A stretch of 64,000 bases of DNA from Linanthus parryae (lineage: Eukaryota; Streptophyta; Magnoliopsida; Ericales; Polemoniaceae). The position numbers and the translations under genes are program-made. Below the pieces are notes generated by a model. The model was not told the origin of the DNA. It worked only from the letters and a program-made list of their open reading frames with translations, and did no database searches. Positions within the stretch are counted from its first letter, which is position 1; every line of letters begins with the position of its first letter. Below are positions 20,575-29,760 of the stretch, piece by piece. The DNA lies in the NCBI GenBank assembly GCA_023055425.1, contig JALGPY010000010.1, positions 53,109,665 through 53,173,664 of the forward strand, in the 5' to 3' direction.

Positions 20575-21177
20575 ACAAGAAACATGAAGTTAGAACAAAA
20601 GAGATGTTGTGAATTTAGTCTAAGCCTGCTTTCAACAGATGAGTTAGTGATCTCTATGAATCTGTATAAATATAGGAATCATTAACCAGTATAAATTATC
20701 CTGTCCTGATCACCGGTTTCTGATTAATATAATTGACTAGCGATATTTAAGATAAACAAACACATTTGTAATCTAAAGACTTCATTATATTAAATATCCC
20801 CATAAATAATAAAATGAATGTTCTAGCAAGAAATGTTGTTCATACTAAATAATATTGCCTCTAGGCATCTATTCCAATAAAATTATCAGTCCATATATGA
20901 TATAAGAGGATCAGAAACGTAATGCATGTAACTGAGCGTGCTAAAGATTGTTTCCATCGTTGCAATGTACTTAGTTCTTATTGACGAATGCCACGAATGT
21001 GAGGCCAATAAGATGATTTAGTGGGGCTCCGTGGTGCTTCCACCACATACATTTCAACATCTATAGTCATTGCAACAAAAAAATGTCATTTATGCTTGTT
21101 TAGTTTGTCATTTCTTTAATGTGTTTGATATCCTCTCTCTCTCACTTCCTTTCCTACTAAACCCTAGACGGAAAGGC

Positions 21178-21187
21178 TATAAATAGT
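21178..21187 (+). promoter_or_regulatory. TATA box, left arm of palindrome
   Basis: CTATAAATAG lies about 72 bp before the ATG at 21250, with a CT-rich leader between. The mirrored word in the right arm supports a real promoter that was inverted. In the second duplication copy the word is mutated to CTATAACTAG. Confidence 0.55.
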
Positions 21188-21249
21188 GCCCTCCAAGTAT
21201 CAATATTCTTCACTCCATCTATACCTAGTTCACTCTCGCTCTCACTCTC

Positions 21250-21462
21250 ATGTTCTCAACTGAAATCGCAGCCGATCTCAACAATCACGGCGTCTTATTT
21301 CTTATCGACGATTACAAAGAGTGCCATCACAACTATGGAAACCCTGAGGTAGTTGACGGTTGTCATGGATTCCTTATGAAAAACCCCGGCGACGTAGTTC
21401 TAACATGTGAACCCTGCCCCAGGGTTCGCATACCAGAACTCCGTTGCCGGGATTTTTCCTAA
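21250..21462 (+). CDS. Unknown 70-aa ORF, left palindrome arm
   Basis: It encodes 70 residues with the core VLFLIDDYKECHHNYGNPEV and the tail KNPGDVVLTCEPCPRVRIPE. No family was recognised. Its arm partner on the minus strand (21571-21374) has the core IFFLIDDYKEFNHNYGNLEV, and a third related copy lies to the right. Similarity between arms at the protein level follows from DNA inversion, so it does not itself prove coding constraint. The ORF follows a TATA box and a CT-rich leader. It may be exon 1 of a duplicated gene or a chance frame in an inverted-repeat locus. The last codons cross the palindrome centre into the other arm. Confidence 0.3.
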   Translation: MFSTEIAADLNNHGVLFLIDDYKECHHNYGNPEVVDGCHGFLMKNPGDVVLTCEPCPRVRIPELRCRDFS

Positions 21463-21571
21463 GGAATCCATGATAACCGTCAACCACCTCAAGGTTGCCA
21501 TAGTTGTGATTGAACTCTTTATAATCGTCGATAAGAAAGAAGATGGTATTATTGTTGGGATCGACTGCCAT
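21374..21571 (-). CDS. Unknown 65-aa ORF, right palindrome arm
   Basis: Inverted partner of the 70-aa ORF. It starts MAVDPNNNTIFFLIDDYKEF and ends in a tail matching that of the left-arm ORF. In the duplicate at 37xxx the same frame is stopped after LIDDYK by a TAG, so it is not maintained there. The minus-strand TATA at 21651-21660 would drive it. Confidence 0.28.
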   Translation of the reverse strand: MAVDPNNNTIFFLIDDYKEFNHNYGNLEVVDGYHGFLRKNPGNGVLVCEPWGRVHMLELRRRGFS

Positions 21572-21808
21572 TTCAGTGGAGAACCTGAGAATGAGAGTGA
21601 GAGTGGATTAGTTATTGATGGAGTGAAGAAGATTGATACTCGGAGGGCAATATTTATACCATCTCTGTCTAGGTTTATTCGGAAAGGAAATGAGAGATGA
21701 TATCAAACATATTGAAAAAATGATAAAGTAGACATGCAGAATTGACAATTTTTGTTGTTGCAATGATTATGAATGTCAAAATATGAGTGGTGTAAAGCAG
21801 CACGTACA

Positions 21809-22030
21809 ACCGTCAACCACCTAGGGTTGTCATTGTTGTGATGGCACTCTTTGTAGTTGGCGATAAGAATGAAGACGTAGTTGTTGTTGGGCTCGGCTGC
21901 TAGTTCAGAGGAGAACCTGAGAGTTAGAGGGAGAATGAACTAGTTATCGATGGAGTGACGAAGATTGATAGTTGGAGGTCACTATTTATACTAGCTATGT
22001 CTTAGGTTTTATAAAAAAAGGAAATGAGAA
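21809..22030 (-). repeat. Third, diverged copy of the palindrome unit
   Basis: In minus orientation it repeats the arm from the leader to the ORF core: a TATA word at about 21981-21990 (TATAAATAGT on the minus strand), a TCACTCCATCGATAAC leader, TCAGGTTCTCCTCTGAA, and a frame with a VFILIANYKECHHN-like core. It is more diverged than the two palindrome arms and stops at the GTTGACGGTTGT word. The same truncated copy lies at 37862-38070. Confidence 0.6.
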
Positions 22031-23359
22031 AAAGATATATTTAATCAACACGTATGAAGGCATGCAAGTAATTACAAAACATTTTATTTTTTGCTATTGT
22101 TGCAATTGATCCAAGAACAGCACGTTCAACACTATTCATTAACCGACAACCAAATCTTAAGTTAAAAAAAAAAAAAAAAAAAAACCAAAAGATTTTAGAG
22201 TACGATATAACAAATGTATTAATAATGAGGATACAAGTTGATGTTTCATTTATAAATGCTTGTGTAAAATAAATAGTTAGTACAATACATATCGGACATG
22301 GAAAGTGGCTAAATATCTTACTTAGAAATTGTCTTAATACTTACAAACTGGGTTAAGAATTTTTGACCAAGTCAAATTTATAAGTAAAATGTGCCAAATG
22401 GCCAATTTTAACCCGGAATGGGATCGAGTAGGCTTAGTTGAGCCCACCGAAGTTGCAGTCATAGTCGGGGCGGATATCCTAGGCATTGTTCAAGTGGGCC
22501 GACCAACTCATCCAACAAAGCCCGAAACTTTACGAGTTTGGGCTCAACAAATTTCAACCCTACACCGGTTTGAAAACTAAGCCCGAAAACATTTGAATTG
22601 GGCTTTGGATATGTAATTACGGCTCAAGCCTGATCCGGACATCTTATTACGTTTTATTATTTATACAAAAATATACTTACATATACATACTTCTAACGTA
22701 TATAAGTGTTATCCATAAATCATACGTTTACTTTTTAATTAATTAGAGAACATAAAACACATGATAAAAGAAATGGTCAGACTCGCTCAAGCTTGAGTGT
22801 GAAGATCCTAATTGCCTAATTGGTACAAAATATGGGTAATTTTGGAAAGAAAATGTGACATTTTATCCCCTTTTTTTGTTTTGGGAGGTACCACTAATCC
22901 TGTTTTTAATAGTCTGGTTTTGACACAAACAAACGTTGGTGACTCGGTTAAGACATAGTACCATGTAGCAATGACTATCCTAAACCAAGACAGTACTTCC
23001 AATTATTGTTCTTCTTCTAGTTCCGACAGTAATCAGTTTTGAAAAATTATTTTGACATTAAACATTCCTGATAATGTAAAAATAATTATTTGTGACTTTC
23101 CAACAATTATTTACCTGTTAAGCTAAATCTTATCAGGAAAAAAATAATGATGTATCAATTGTTTGTATATAATACAGAGCAGAAGAAGATGAATCGCACC
23201 TTTCTTACCTGATGTTCATGGGCTCCTTCGGTTTGGGGATCTCCTCTTCTTGACCTCCAAAACAATCAATGTTAACCGTCCAATTCAGATCCAAATGAAG
23301 AAACTTGCAGAATCGTTCTCAGAAAAGCGGGATCTAATCTCCTTCTTCTTCTGGGAAAT
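22031..23359. other. Non-coding part of segmental duplication, copy 1
   Basis: AT-rich, with a poly-A run at 22162-22183. A 63-residue frame at 22389-22580 is kept in both duplication copies, but that fits recent duplication. No other feature is supported. Confidence 0.5.
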
Positions 23360-23885
23360 ATAGAGATCTCGCAACAGAAAAGATTTGATTCAGAATCAAT
23401 TGAAAAAGATTCTCTAGTTCCAAATGATATTGATCATCTTACAGAACTTCACGATACTACTAACCCTGGTCTTAGAAATGGTGTTGCATGTTCGTATCAG
23501 GAGCGAAAGCGATGGCAGCTGTCATCGGTCGGTCGTTTAAGGATGAATATGGATGCCTCGACTTGCGACGAATTGGGGATTGCATGTGGAGAATCTGTGA
23601 TAAGAAACTCAAAATGGAATTTTTTTTAGCTTTCTATTTCTGATTCCGTCAAGCAAAAACTCTTCATCGCGAAGATGTACGCCATGAGATCAGCAATTAG
23701 ATATGCTCGGAGTTATGGGTTTCAAGATCCTGTCATCGAAACCTACTATATGGATCTCACACATCATCTCTCAAGGCGGTGATTTTCTGGAGCGGAAGTG
23801 GAAAGAGTGCTTAAGGAACTCACAATGGAGACGATGGAGAGAGGACGTGATTTATATCGAGGACGCAAAAAAACCTAATTGGTAG
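23360..23885 (+). pseudogene. RNase H-like (RVT_3 type) pseudogene, copy 1
   Basis: The frame reads ISQQKRFDSESIEKDSLVPN and so on to KRWQLSSVGRLRMNMDAS, then GESVIRNSKW. After a stop in a T-run it continues LFIAKMYAMRSAIRYARSYG, DPVIET. This is the layout of the plant RNase H domain found in LINE ORF2 tails and RVT_3 proteins: the K.N.DAS motif with the first catalytic aspartate, VIR(N/D)S, then the A(K/E)..A(M/I)R.A helix. Here the catalytic glutamate of that helix is replaced (AKMYAMR). The stop and that loss make it inactive. A close copy lies at 39404-39930. Confidence 0.55.
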
Positions 23886-24351
23886 GATGTTATCTAATGT
23901 GCCTAGAGTACTAGAGTTTATGAGTTGGGTAGTGATTTGTCCACAAGGATTAATATCTACTTAGCTGTCAGGCAAGATTCTGATTAAATTAATAAATAAA
24001 GTCCAAGTAACAAAAACCCTAATGGGTTTAAGAGAGAATGAAACAGTAAGGAGGAAAATGAAAAAGATGCATTGTATTTACACACTGAATCGATAAAGAA
24101 GTTTCCAGAGAGATATGAATAGGGCTACATCCAACGGTCATAAGCCAGCCGCACAATCTAACAGTAATACATCTATTAGGGCAACATCTATAAAACAGAA
24201 GAAAAAAAATCATACATTCCTTGACAAATATTGTTGGGCTTATAATGAATAAACAAATAAGGTTGGGCTTGGACAACAGAGGAAGCCCATAGCAGAATCA
24301 AAGCCCAAGCACTAGAAATGGGAAACCCAAAATGTGATAGCTTCTATTACA
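23886..24351 (-). repeat. 3' LTR region of an old copia element, copy 1
   Basis: On the minus strand the sequence starts TGTAATAGAAGCTATCAC at 24351, directly after a purine tract (minus-strand GGGGG at 24352-24357). This follows the copia RNase H frame, which fits the start of the 3' LTR. The far end could not be fixed; the left boundary is a guess. Confidence 0.5.
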
Positions 24352-24718
24352 CCCCCTTAAACTCAAGGTGGTGAGATCAATAGTTTAAATTTGATATCTT
24401 CGAAGTGAGTGGTTGATAGGCCTTTGATGAAGATGTCGGCGATTTTATCTACAGTTGATACAAAGGAGACAGTAAGTTGACGAAGGAGAGCCTTTTCACA
24501 CATACAGTGACAATCAAGTTTGATATGTTTGTTACGTGCGTGAAGAAGGGGATTAGATGTTAAGGCTTAGGAGGATAAATTATCAGTCCATAATATAGGA
24601 GGATAAGGAATAGTAAACTTTTAATCATAAAACAAAAATTTAAACCAAGAAATTTCAGCCGCAACGGTGGCAAAAGCCCGATATTCGGCTTTTGTAAAAG
24701 ACCGGGCCACAGTGGGCT
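24352..24718 (-). pseudogene. Ty1/copia RNase H C-terminal fragment, copy 1
   Basis: Minus-strand reading gives KPTVARSFTKAEYRAFATVA, AEISWFKFLF, PPILWTDNLSS, a stop, NPLLHARNKHIKLDCHCVCE, KALLRQLTVSFVSTVDKIAD and IFIKGLSTTHFEDIKFKLL. This is the ordered signature of the copia RNase H end (usual EAEYRALA, DN.SA, KHI.(I/V)D.H). Two or three stops are present. The frame is cut at 24718 by the TGATAC element; its continuation is at 29504-29760. Confidence 0.8.
24714..24718 (+). repeat. Target-site duplication GGGCT, left
   Basis: GGGCT lies directly left of TGATACACGAATG. The same five bases at 29499-29503 lie directly right of GTATCA. In the uninterrupted copia frame this is the ...KQPTVARS codon region, so the two halves join across one GGGCT. 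Confidence 0.8.
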
Positions 24719-24905
24719 TGATACACGAATGTATCGGGTTGTTAGGGTTTACCTAACGTGATAGTAATTCGAGACACTATCAAGTCTCCACACGCACGAG
24801 CAAGGGGTTTTTAACCCAACACACACTTTAATTTCTTATTTTATTGATTGTTAAATGAAACTACAACGTTTAAATAGATTAATGATTAACCCTTACTAGT
24901 ACTGC
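24719..24905 (-). repeat. Truncated LTR of the TGATAC element (left)
   Basis: Matches 29170-29360 from TGATACA.GAATGTATCGGG through ACTACAACGTTTAAATA. After ACTAG the sequence diverges, so the other part of this LTR is lost. A copy in the second duplication starts at 40752. Confidence 0.7.
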
Positions 24906-25219
24906 GTCCTTCTCCTCGATCTTCAACCGCCACCGCCGACGGGAACAGGGACGACGAAGGAGCCACCTCTCTATCTCTTCCTCGTCCTCTTCACCCTCTC
25001 CCTCTCGATCTCTTTCTCACCACCATCTCTATCTCTCTCTCTCTGTTTGTGTGTGTGTGTGTTCATACAGGTGAGAATGAAGAGATGGGAAGATGTATTG
25101 TGTTGGTGTAGTTAGGGTTAGTTGGTTAGGGTTTTGTTTGGTGGCTCCACTTTTTGATAATTTTCAATTTCCCCCCAAATATTTAGTGAAAATTTGAATG
25201 TCCGCCCAAAATGATTTGT
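24906..25219. other. CT-rich segment next to the CACTA subterminal region
   Basis: Contains CT-rich runs, a (GT)n run near 25047-25062, and a C-rich word (AATTTCCCCCCAAATATTTA). No ORF is supported. It may be internal CACTA sequence or captured DNA. Confidence 0.4.
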
Positions 25220-25596
25220 GATAGCAGCATTTACACTTTGTAATGCTGCAATACTAAGCAATCTTTTTTGTAAAAAACAACATTAATGTGATTAATGCTG
25301 CAATTTTTATTGCAGCGTTAGTTTTTTAATGCTTTAAAGTAAAACATTACATTTGTCAAAAAGATGCATTAATGTGATTAATGCTGCAATTTATATGAAC
25401 ATTGCAGCATTATTGGATTAATGCTGCAATTTCTATGCTGTTTAGCCAAACATTGCAGCATTATTCGATTAATGATGCAAACTTACAGCATTTAGTTTGC
25501 AACATTAATAATAATGCTGCTTTAGGGTATCAATTACCGCATTTGTTCAAATGCCACAAATAAAATGTGGTATTTTCTAAGATTTCTAGTAGTGAC
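25220..25596. mobile_element. CACTA-type (En/Spm) transposon terminus
   Basis: The right end reads, on the minus strand, CACTACTAGAAATCTTAG, a typical CACTA terminal inverted repeat. Inside it are many subterminal repeats of the type TAATGCTGCAAT in both orientations, as expected for transposase-binding clusters. The last base of the element is 25596, followed by ACAATACTT, which is the satellite unit sequence interrupted between GATCAC and AATACTT. No matching left terminus was found in the window, so the element is truncated. Confidence 0.75.
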
Positions 25597-26633
25597 AATA
25601 CTTAAAAAATAAAATAACATGACTCTTTTATTAGAGCAATGCACATAAGAAAAAGAAAAGAAAAAACACTGACGCAAGGAGAAGGAAGAGGAGGCTAGGG
25701 TTTAAGAGGAGGGCTCCTCCATTGAAGATCTAGATTTTTCTTCATCTTCTTCCTCTCTCAATCTTGTTATGGAGAAACTCTTGTATCTTGTTTGGTTGAT
25801 TACTATTAGCTAAACTCCATTGCTAGGCTTCTCTAGAGAGCCTAGGGTTTATGTAGATGAATGATTTTCCGGGTTTAGACTCTGTCTCATGTGTTTATGC
25901 TTTGATCTATTGAATGGATATTTTAGTTTCTTGAACGTGTTAGTGAGTCTCACCTATTGACACGGCGTGATCATGATTTAATCTTCACAAAACTAGGTTT
26001 TGTTCATAGTTCATCGTTTTGCTTAATGTTAATGTTTATTTTAGTAAATGTTCATGTTCTATTCTCAATCCTTAGTGTGACACCCTAGCTAATTAGATGA
26101 GTGCACGACAGTGACTTAGCCTAATTGTGATGAGAAATTTAAAACAATACCGAATCACCGAGACCGAACAAGAATAAGTGTTAGGATTGGCCTTAGTGTG
26201 GGTAAATTCGGTAGGATTATTCAGCTGTTCTGTGAAACGGTGGACCGAAGGGACCGGTTATCGTACCAGTAGATGACCTGCTAGAACGGACCGGTAGATA
26301 ACATGAGACCAAGAGGAGATTGTAGTTAACCGAGACGTAAAATCACATGAGACTGACTGGATATTGTCATAGCCTATTACCCGGCTGAACTAAAATAGGA
26401 CTGACGTGTTACATAGCTGAACCGAAATTCGTATACAGCCCTAGGTGATCTAGAGATTGCCTAGTTTCTCCATATATGTTCTTTAAAAATAAAAATACAA
26501 AAAATATTAGCTTAGTTGTTTATTTAATTTTAGTCACTTGTTTGAGTGTGACAACTATTCAAATCACAATTCTTCCTCCTGTTACCGTACTCTAATTTAA
26601 GTAACTAATTAAATAATCTAAGAAATCGTGTCA
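25597..26633 (+). repeat. LTR of the satellite-type element, outlying copy 1
   Basis: Same sequence class as the LTR part of the 1.845-kb units at 41.5-64 kb, from ACAATACTTAAAAAATAAAA to ATCGTGTCA. It starts part-way in because of the CACTA end. It lacks about 100 bp just before the end (the GTCCTCGTG.GATCGATAAC part). Confidence 0.8.
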
Positions 26634-26639
26634 AGTTTT

Positions 26640-26657
26640 CAGCGCCGTTGCCGGGGA
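26640..26657 (+). other. tRNA-Asp-type primer-binding site, outlying copy
   Basis: Reads CAGCGCCGTTGCCGGGGA. The plant tRNA-Asp primer site is TGGCGCCGTTGCCGGGGA, so two positions at the 5' side differ here. The 3' part is intact. Confidence 0.7.
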
Positions 26658-27190
26658 CAGCGGTAGATTATTTAGTTAGGAATTAGTTTGGAGTACTTTT
26701 CTTTAAGTTCAGTTTTATTTTGACTATTCTCTATCTATGTGCTTCACGGGTGTCTTTTGAGTTTGTTTTCTCTATTAGAGTTATATTTCTTGCACGTTTT
26801 ATATCGTTTTGTGTGCTTTCCGGGTTGTTAATCTTAGTTTTACACTACAATTATAGAGAAAACGTAGAAGTTTAGCTCTAGGCATTATTTTGTTAATCCT
26901 AGCATTTCTCACACTATTTCATGTATTTTTTCACGTTTGATCGCACGGGTTGTGTTTTGTGTTGTTTTGGCAGTAAACGGGGCTTGGGAGATGAAGTGGA
27001 TAGAATAAACAAGCTTGGGAGATTAATCGAGATCTAAAACGAAGAAGAAATCGTGAAGAAACAGTGAAAATACATAAAGAGGGGAGGCAAATGCAATTTA
27101 ATGAAGTTTCTTTAATGGCACTTTGACCCCCTAGATGAAAACTGGCTAAACACATGGTGAAAATCCGGTGGCAACTCACTGAAAGTGTAG
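26658..27190 (+). repeat. Leader/internal domain of the satellite-type element, outlying copy
   Basis: About 0.55 kb between the primer site and the next LTR, matching the internal part of each unit at 42-64 kb. It has no gag or pol frame. A purine tract AAAGAGGGGAGG (about 27076) could be a former polypurine tract. Confidence 0.7.
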
Positions 27191-28351
27191 GATCACAAAT
27201 GAGATCACAAGATCACCCACAAGACCACTATGTGATCCTATGATCAGAAAAAGGTGATCCTATGAACACAAGATCACCCGCAATACCACAATGTGATCCT
27301 ATGATCACAAAAGGTGATCACAAGATCACAATTCTTCTTCTTCTTCTTCTTCTTCTTCTTCTTCTTCTTCTTCTTCTTCCAATCTTGTTATGGAGAAAAT
27401 CTAGTATCTTGTTTGGTTGATTACTATTAGCTAAACTCCATTGATAGGCTTCTCTAGATAGCCTAGGGTTTATGTAGACGAATGATTTTCCGGGTTTAAC
27501 TCTGTCTCATGTGTTTATGCTTTGATCTATTGAATGAATATTCAGTTTCTTGAACGTGTTAGTGAGTCTAGCCTATTGACACGGCGTGATCATGATTTAA
27601 GCTTAGGAAACTAGGGTTTATACATAGTTCATCGTTTTGCTTAATGTTAATGTTTATTTTAGTTACATGTTCTTGTTCTATGCTCAATCCTTAGTGTGAA
27701 AGGAGTGATCAACCGGACACGCTAGATAATTAGATGAGTGCACGACAGTGACTTAGCCTAATTGTGATGAGATCTTGAACACAATCCCGAATCACCGAGA
27801 TCGAAAAGGAGAACTGTTAGGATTGGCCTTAGTGTGGGTAGATTTGGTAGGATTATTCAGCTATTCCGTGAAACGGTGGACCGACAGGACCCGTTATCGT
27901 ACCAGTAGATGACCTGCTAGAACGGACCGGTAGACAACATGAGACCGAGAGGAGATTTTAGTTAACTGAGACGTAAATGACATGAGACCGACAGGATATT
28001 GTCATAGCCTATTACCCGGCTGAACAAAAATCGGACTGACGTGTTACATAGCTGAAGCGGAATTCGTCTACAGCCCAAGGTGATCTAGAGATCGCCTAGT
28101 TTCTCCATATTTGTTCTTTAAAAATAAAAATGCAAAAAATATTAGCTTAGTTGTTTATTTAATTTTAGTCACTTGTTTGAGGGTGACAACTATTCAAGTC
28201 GCAATTTTTCCTCCTGTTACCGTACTCTAAATTAAGTAACTAATTAAATAATCTAAAGTCTGTCCTCGTGAGATCGATAACTCGGGGTTGAAATACCACC
28301 CCTATATTACTTGACCGTGCACTTTCGCATACGCGTTAAGAAATCGCGTCA
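27191..28351 (+). repeat. LTR of the satellite-type element, outlying copy 2
   Basis: Runs from the GATC-rich start to AAGAAATCGCGTCA, then stops cleanly at 28351; unrelated DNA (GTGCACGCAGG) follows. This clean stop at ...GTCA supports that point as the LTR 3' end. About 130 bp in the first part is replaced by a (CTT)n run. Confidence 0.75.
27332..27379. repeat. (CTT)n microsatellite
   Basis: An expanded CTT run that in the main-array units is only three or four CTT long at the corresponding place. Confidence 0.9.
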
Positions 28352-28812
28352 GTGCACGCAGGAACTCGGGCGGAATGGGTTGTTGTTTCACCGATGGAGT
28401 TGACGGGCATGGAGGTTGAACGACGATTGTTGTTAATGTTGGCGTGATGGCGGCGTAGGCGGGTTGGCTTTACCGGCAAATCGAGGGTTGTACATTGATT
28501 TAGGTTGTTTGTGGATGGCTGTGGATTGGGGCCGTGCTAGAAGAAGGGTTGGATCTGGGTTCGCTAGAATCAATGGCGATGGCGCGGTTGGCGGCGTTTG
28601 TTCAATCGGTGTCTGCTTCTGTTGCTCTTGCGATGGCGGCGGCGGTTCTTCATATAGCCGCGGCGGGTCTCTGCAAGGTCCGGTGGCTTTGGTGGGTCCG
28701 GCGAAATCACCAGCTTCTCCTCGAGCTGGTCCGACGGTAAAGGTTGAATGGATGACTGGCGGCCGCCACCTGAATCTACATCGACTATAGAAGCATCCTA
28801 ATCCAGACTCTT
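28352..28812 (-). other. GC-rich internal segment of the TGATAC element
   Basis: Distinctly richer in G and C than its surroundings. Minus-strand frames are proline- and glutamine-rich (for example EEPPPPSQEQQKQTPIEQTP) or basic, but none is long and continuous with a clear start. It could be the continuation of the ORF at 28813-29148 or a captured gene piece. Confidence 0.35.
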
Positions 28813-29148
28813 CTAAATCTCATGTGTTTTCAGAACCTCTTCAATAACTCTTTTATTTGTTTCCATTCTGATTTCTTCCTTCGGTGCTTGATTTTCTGTG
28901 TCAAGTCTTTCAAGTTCTGCAATTCGCGTCTTCTGGTCCGTTTTGATTGGCGATTGTTGAACCTGTTCAGTCACCGGCTGTTCTTTGGATCTGATTATGT
29001 CCTGGAGCCGACAAACTTCATCTATGGAAATGAATCGATATTGTCTCCCACTGAGAGGTATTCTTCTCCCACTTGCTTTGAGGCCTGCAAAGGCAGGGAT
29101 GTCCTCGATGTCAAGAACGGCGCAAGCGTAATCACCCATGTCTGCCAT
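28813..29148 (-). CDS. Unknown 111-aa ORF at the start of the TGATAC element
   Basis: Begins MADMGDYACAVLDIEDIPAF 22 nt inside the 5' LTR (minus orientation), the place where a gag-like leader ORF is expected. Residues 1-50 hold a compact globular-looking part (GRRIPLSGRQYRFISIDEVC). Residues 55-111 are charged and likely coiled coil (IAELERLDTENQAPKEEIRM). No known gag fold or zinc knuckle was recognised, and the ORF stops at THEI*. It may be a divergent gag start, a captured host exon, or a remnant. The plus-strand ORF over it is an antisense shadow. Confidence 0.4.
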   Translation of the reverse strand: MADMGDYACAVLDIEDIPAFAGLKASGRRIPLSGRQYRFISIDEVCRLQDIIRSKEQPVTEQVQQSPIKTDQKTRIAELERLDTENQAPKEEIRMETNKRVIEEVLKTHEI

Positions 29149-29169
29149 TAACTCAATGCAAGCGCCAGT

Positions 29170-29498
29170 TGATACATGAATGTATCGGGTTGTTAGGGTT
29201 TACCTAAGGTGATAGTAATTCTAGACACAATCAAGTCTCCACAAACACAACACTTGGTTTTTAACCCAACACACACATTAATTTCTTCTTTTATTGATTG
29301 ATAAAGTAATGAAACTACAACGTTTAAATAAAAAAATGACTAACCATAACTAGACAATTTGACCTAACAGGCTCGGCCCGGTCTACTAACTAATTAAATA
29401 AATAAACTAAGTAAAAATAATAATTAATGAAATAAATAAACGGTACTACTTAACGATAGTAATACTAGTGACCCGTACAATACGGTTGACCCGTATCA
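29170..29498 (-). repeat. Complete LTR of the TGATAC element (right)
   Basis: 329 bp, from TGATACATGAATG (29170) to GACCCGTATCA (29498). The terminal six bases are inverted repeats. Its first 190 bp match 24719-24905. Next to it on the minus strand lies ACTGGCGCTTGCATTGAG, where a primer site would be, but I cannot assign a tRNA. Confidence 0.75.
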
Positions 29499-29503
29499 GG
29501 GCT

Positions 29504-29760
29504 ACTTTTTCGAGGCCCAGTGGATAGGATTTGGGCTGAGAATGACAACTAATTCGGTGGTACTGCGTCGGTCGGTAGCTAGCATTGTCGGCCCAATCTG
29601 CATCCTTACAAACTTGAAAAAGTCAGTGACCATAGTGATAAAACAAACCGTGAGTTTGTGTCCCTTGTAAGTAGTGAAGACACTTTTAGCACCACTTAAG
29701 TGATGATTAGGCGGAGAGTGCATAAATTGACGGACCAAATTGACTGCAAAGACAACATTC
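29504..29760 (-). pseudogene. Ty1/copia RT-RNase H fragment, upstream half
   Basis: Minus-strand frames read NVVFAVNLVRQFMHSPPNHH, LSGAKSVFTTYKGH, then DRRSTTELVV and NPIHWASKK followed by TAG where a CAG codon is expected. This is the copia region between reverse transcriptase and RNase H (usual V..(R/Q)FM..P...H, DRRSTTGY, NPISW.SKKQ). The next codons are found at 24718, so this is the other half of the copia element cut by the TGATAC insertion. There is at least one internal frameshift near the expected ADWAG motif. Confidence 0.75.

Larger units (their letters stand above)
21029..21808. repeat. Long palindrome of a promoter-plus-ORF unit, copy 1
   Basis: Two arms of about 390 bp are inverted around 21418 (loop GCCCC, ACCCT opposite AGGGT). 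Each arm holds a TATA box (21178-21187 on the plus strand; 21651-21660 on the minus strand), a CT-rich leader, an ATG and a similar reading frame. The frames point at each other. A transcript from either promoter that reads through the centre would fold into a stem of about 390 bp. Confidence 0.85.
20480..25544 (+). repeat. Segmental duplication, copy 1
   Basis: This 5.07-kb block is repeated in the same orientation at 36521-41536, with the order of all features kept and only scattered substitutions and small indels. Similarity begins near AATAGAGATACAATTTCC and stops at GCATTT. Outside these points the copies differ on the left. On the right, copy 1 continues into a CACTA end while copy 2 jumps into the satellite unit. 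Confidence 0.88.
24719..29498 (-). mobile_element. LTR retroelement TGATAC...GTATCA, with nested insertions
   Basis: The element is inserted in the copia RNase H and flanked by GGGCT. Its ends are inverted (TGATAC and GTATCA). The right LTR is 29170-29498; the left LTR (24719 to about 24905) shares its outer 190 bp and is then broken. On the minus strand an ORF starts 22 nt inside the right LTR (29148). A CACTA-type end (to 25596) and an LTR satellite-type element (25597-28351) are nested inside. No pol was found, so it appears non-autonomous or gutted. Confidence 0.7.

Noticed and set aside
22389..22580. A 63-residue ORF conserved at 38435-38626
   Set aside because: Conservation follows from the segmental duplication. 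Changes between the copies are not clearly biased to silent sites and no domain is seen.
24719..25596. A complete CACTA transposon between 24719 and 25596
   Set aside because: Only one CACTA terminus is visible. The left side is an LTR, and no second CACTACTAGAAA end was found in the window.
28464..28790. A 108-residue Gly/Cys/Arg-rich plus-strand ORF
   Set aside because: GC-rich DNA keeps several frames open. The opposite strand fits better as the continuation of the LTR element interior.
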